58,040 nucleotides of DNA. Source: Thermoflexus sp. GTDB taxonomy: Bacteria > Chloroflexota > Anaerolineae > Thermoflexales > Thermoflexaceae. The translations under genes and the position numbers were made by a program. Numbering within the stretch: the stretch's first letter is position 1; the number at the start of each line of letters is the position of its first letter. The notes beneath the pieces are model-generated. The model saw only the letters and a program-made list of their open reading frames with translations. It did not search any database and had not been told where the DNA came from. Positions 57,721 through 58,040 of this stretch are shown in pieces. The stretch spans positions 1-58,040 of the forward strand of contig NZ_DAOUCJ010000001.1 in NCBI RefSeq assembly GCF_034432235.1, read 5' to 3'.

Positions 57721-58040
57721 AGGAGCGCCTCCGGGATTCGAAGATCGGTTTGAGCGGGGCCTGCCGGAACAGAGCGGCCGGCGTTCCGAGCTCCTTCGAA
57801 ATCCGGGCCCCGAATCTCCAGCGGAGCAGTGGATGAGCGGTCCCAGTCGGTCAGGCAACCCCTCGGCCTCCGGAAGGATTTCCCCCACCGCTTCACGCCT
57901 GCGATCCTCCCGGTAAGAAAAACCCTGCGTTATCTTCCCTCAAAAATCTTCCGCGGACCCCCTGAGGATTTCCGGCGATCGGGGGTCCACGGGAGCCCTC
58001 TAAAAGACCCCGTTTCAACACACCTTTTCCTGCCCCATCC
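57721..58040. other. Right-end intergenic stretch
   Basis: 320 bases upstream of the FAD oxidase gene. I see no supportable gene. An 8-bp inverted repeat GGACCCCC/GGGGGTCC (57955-57962, 57981-57988) has a T-run (TTTTT, - strand) some 7 bases beyond and could end a leftward gene lying outside the window. Confidence 0.4.

Noticed and set aside
1..58040. CRISPR array, prophage or insertion sequence
   Set aside because: No regularly spaced direct repeats, transposase, integrase or phage structural genes were seen.

Overview
The window is 58 kb of GC-rich, tightly packed bacterial chromosome with about 57 protein genes, one RNA gene and no insertion sequence, phage, rRNA or CRISPR array. Gene content suggests a Chloroflexota bacterium, probably a thermophile of the Anaerolineae/Thermoflexus type. 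That is inferred from the mix of min genes, a two-anchor succinate dehydrogenase, a HdrD/DsrK-like sulfur module and VKOR-type disulfide chemistry; no 16S gene is present to confirm it. Most genes have AGGAGG-like ribosome binding sites, many neighbours overlap as ATGA, GTGA or TGATG, and many promoters carry TATAAT, TAAAAT or TACAAT -10 elements.

Layout. 1-2.3 kb: leftward operon of a HicB-like protein, a lipoate/octanoate ligase, DUF503 and a Memo-AMMECR1 fusion cut by the window edge. 2.5-6.7 kb: a DUF1028 protein, then a leftward sulfur module (ArsR regulator, DsrE2, TusA, membrane anchor, HdrD-like Fe-S protein) with a perfect inverted repeat before the regulator. 7-15 kb: a BMP lipoprotein, a selenocysteine tRNA, a quinone oxidoreductase, a GH36 alpha-galactosidase, an isocitrate/isopropylmalate-type dehydrogenase, a cupredoxin and an 8-oxoguanine deaminase. 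15-22.5 kb: bL25, an orphan antitoxin-like gene, a YbaK-domain protein, TsaD, DNA polymerase I and a frameshifted nucleotidyltransferase. 22.5-31 kb: selA-rsmG-ABC permease, an HNH protein, DUF2905, fumarase, and a methyltransferase-glycosyltransferase pair. 31-36 kb: the succinate dehydrogenase operon (sdhC-sdhD-protease-sdhA-HEPN-MNT-sdhB). 36-45 kb: gatB, a beta-propeller lipoprotein, a divergent FtsH-like protease, the minC-minD-minE-rodA operon and an aminotransferase. 45-52 kb: moeA-dsbA-VKOR-Cys-rich acidic protein, then ogt and an MrfA-like helicase carrying an HNH domain. 52-58 kb: a LysM protein, glmU, metG behind a structured leader, and an FAD-dependent amine oxidase.

How the parts connect. 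Fumarase and succinate dehydrogenase are two TCA-cycle steps. tRNA-Sec and SelA together show that UGA is read as selenocysteine in this organism. TusA, DsrE2 and the HdrD-like protein with its membrane partner look like a sulfane-sulfur relay feeding electrons to or from the quinone pool. VKOR and the DsbA-like protein form an extracytoplasmic disulfide-forming pair. The oddest observations are the foreign-looking genes embedded, with start/stop overlaps, inside the succinate dehydrogenase operon; the sulfur module; and the metG leader.
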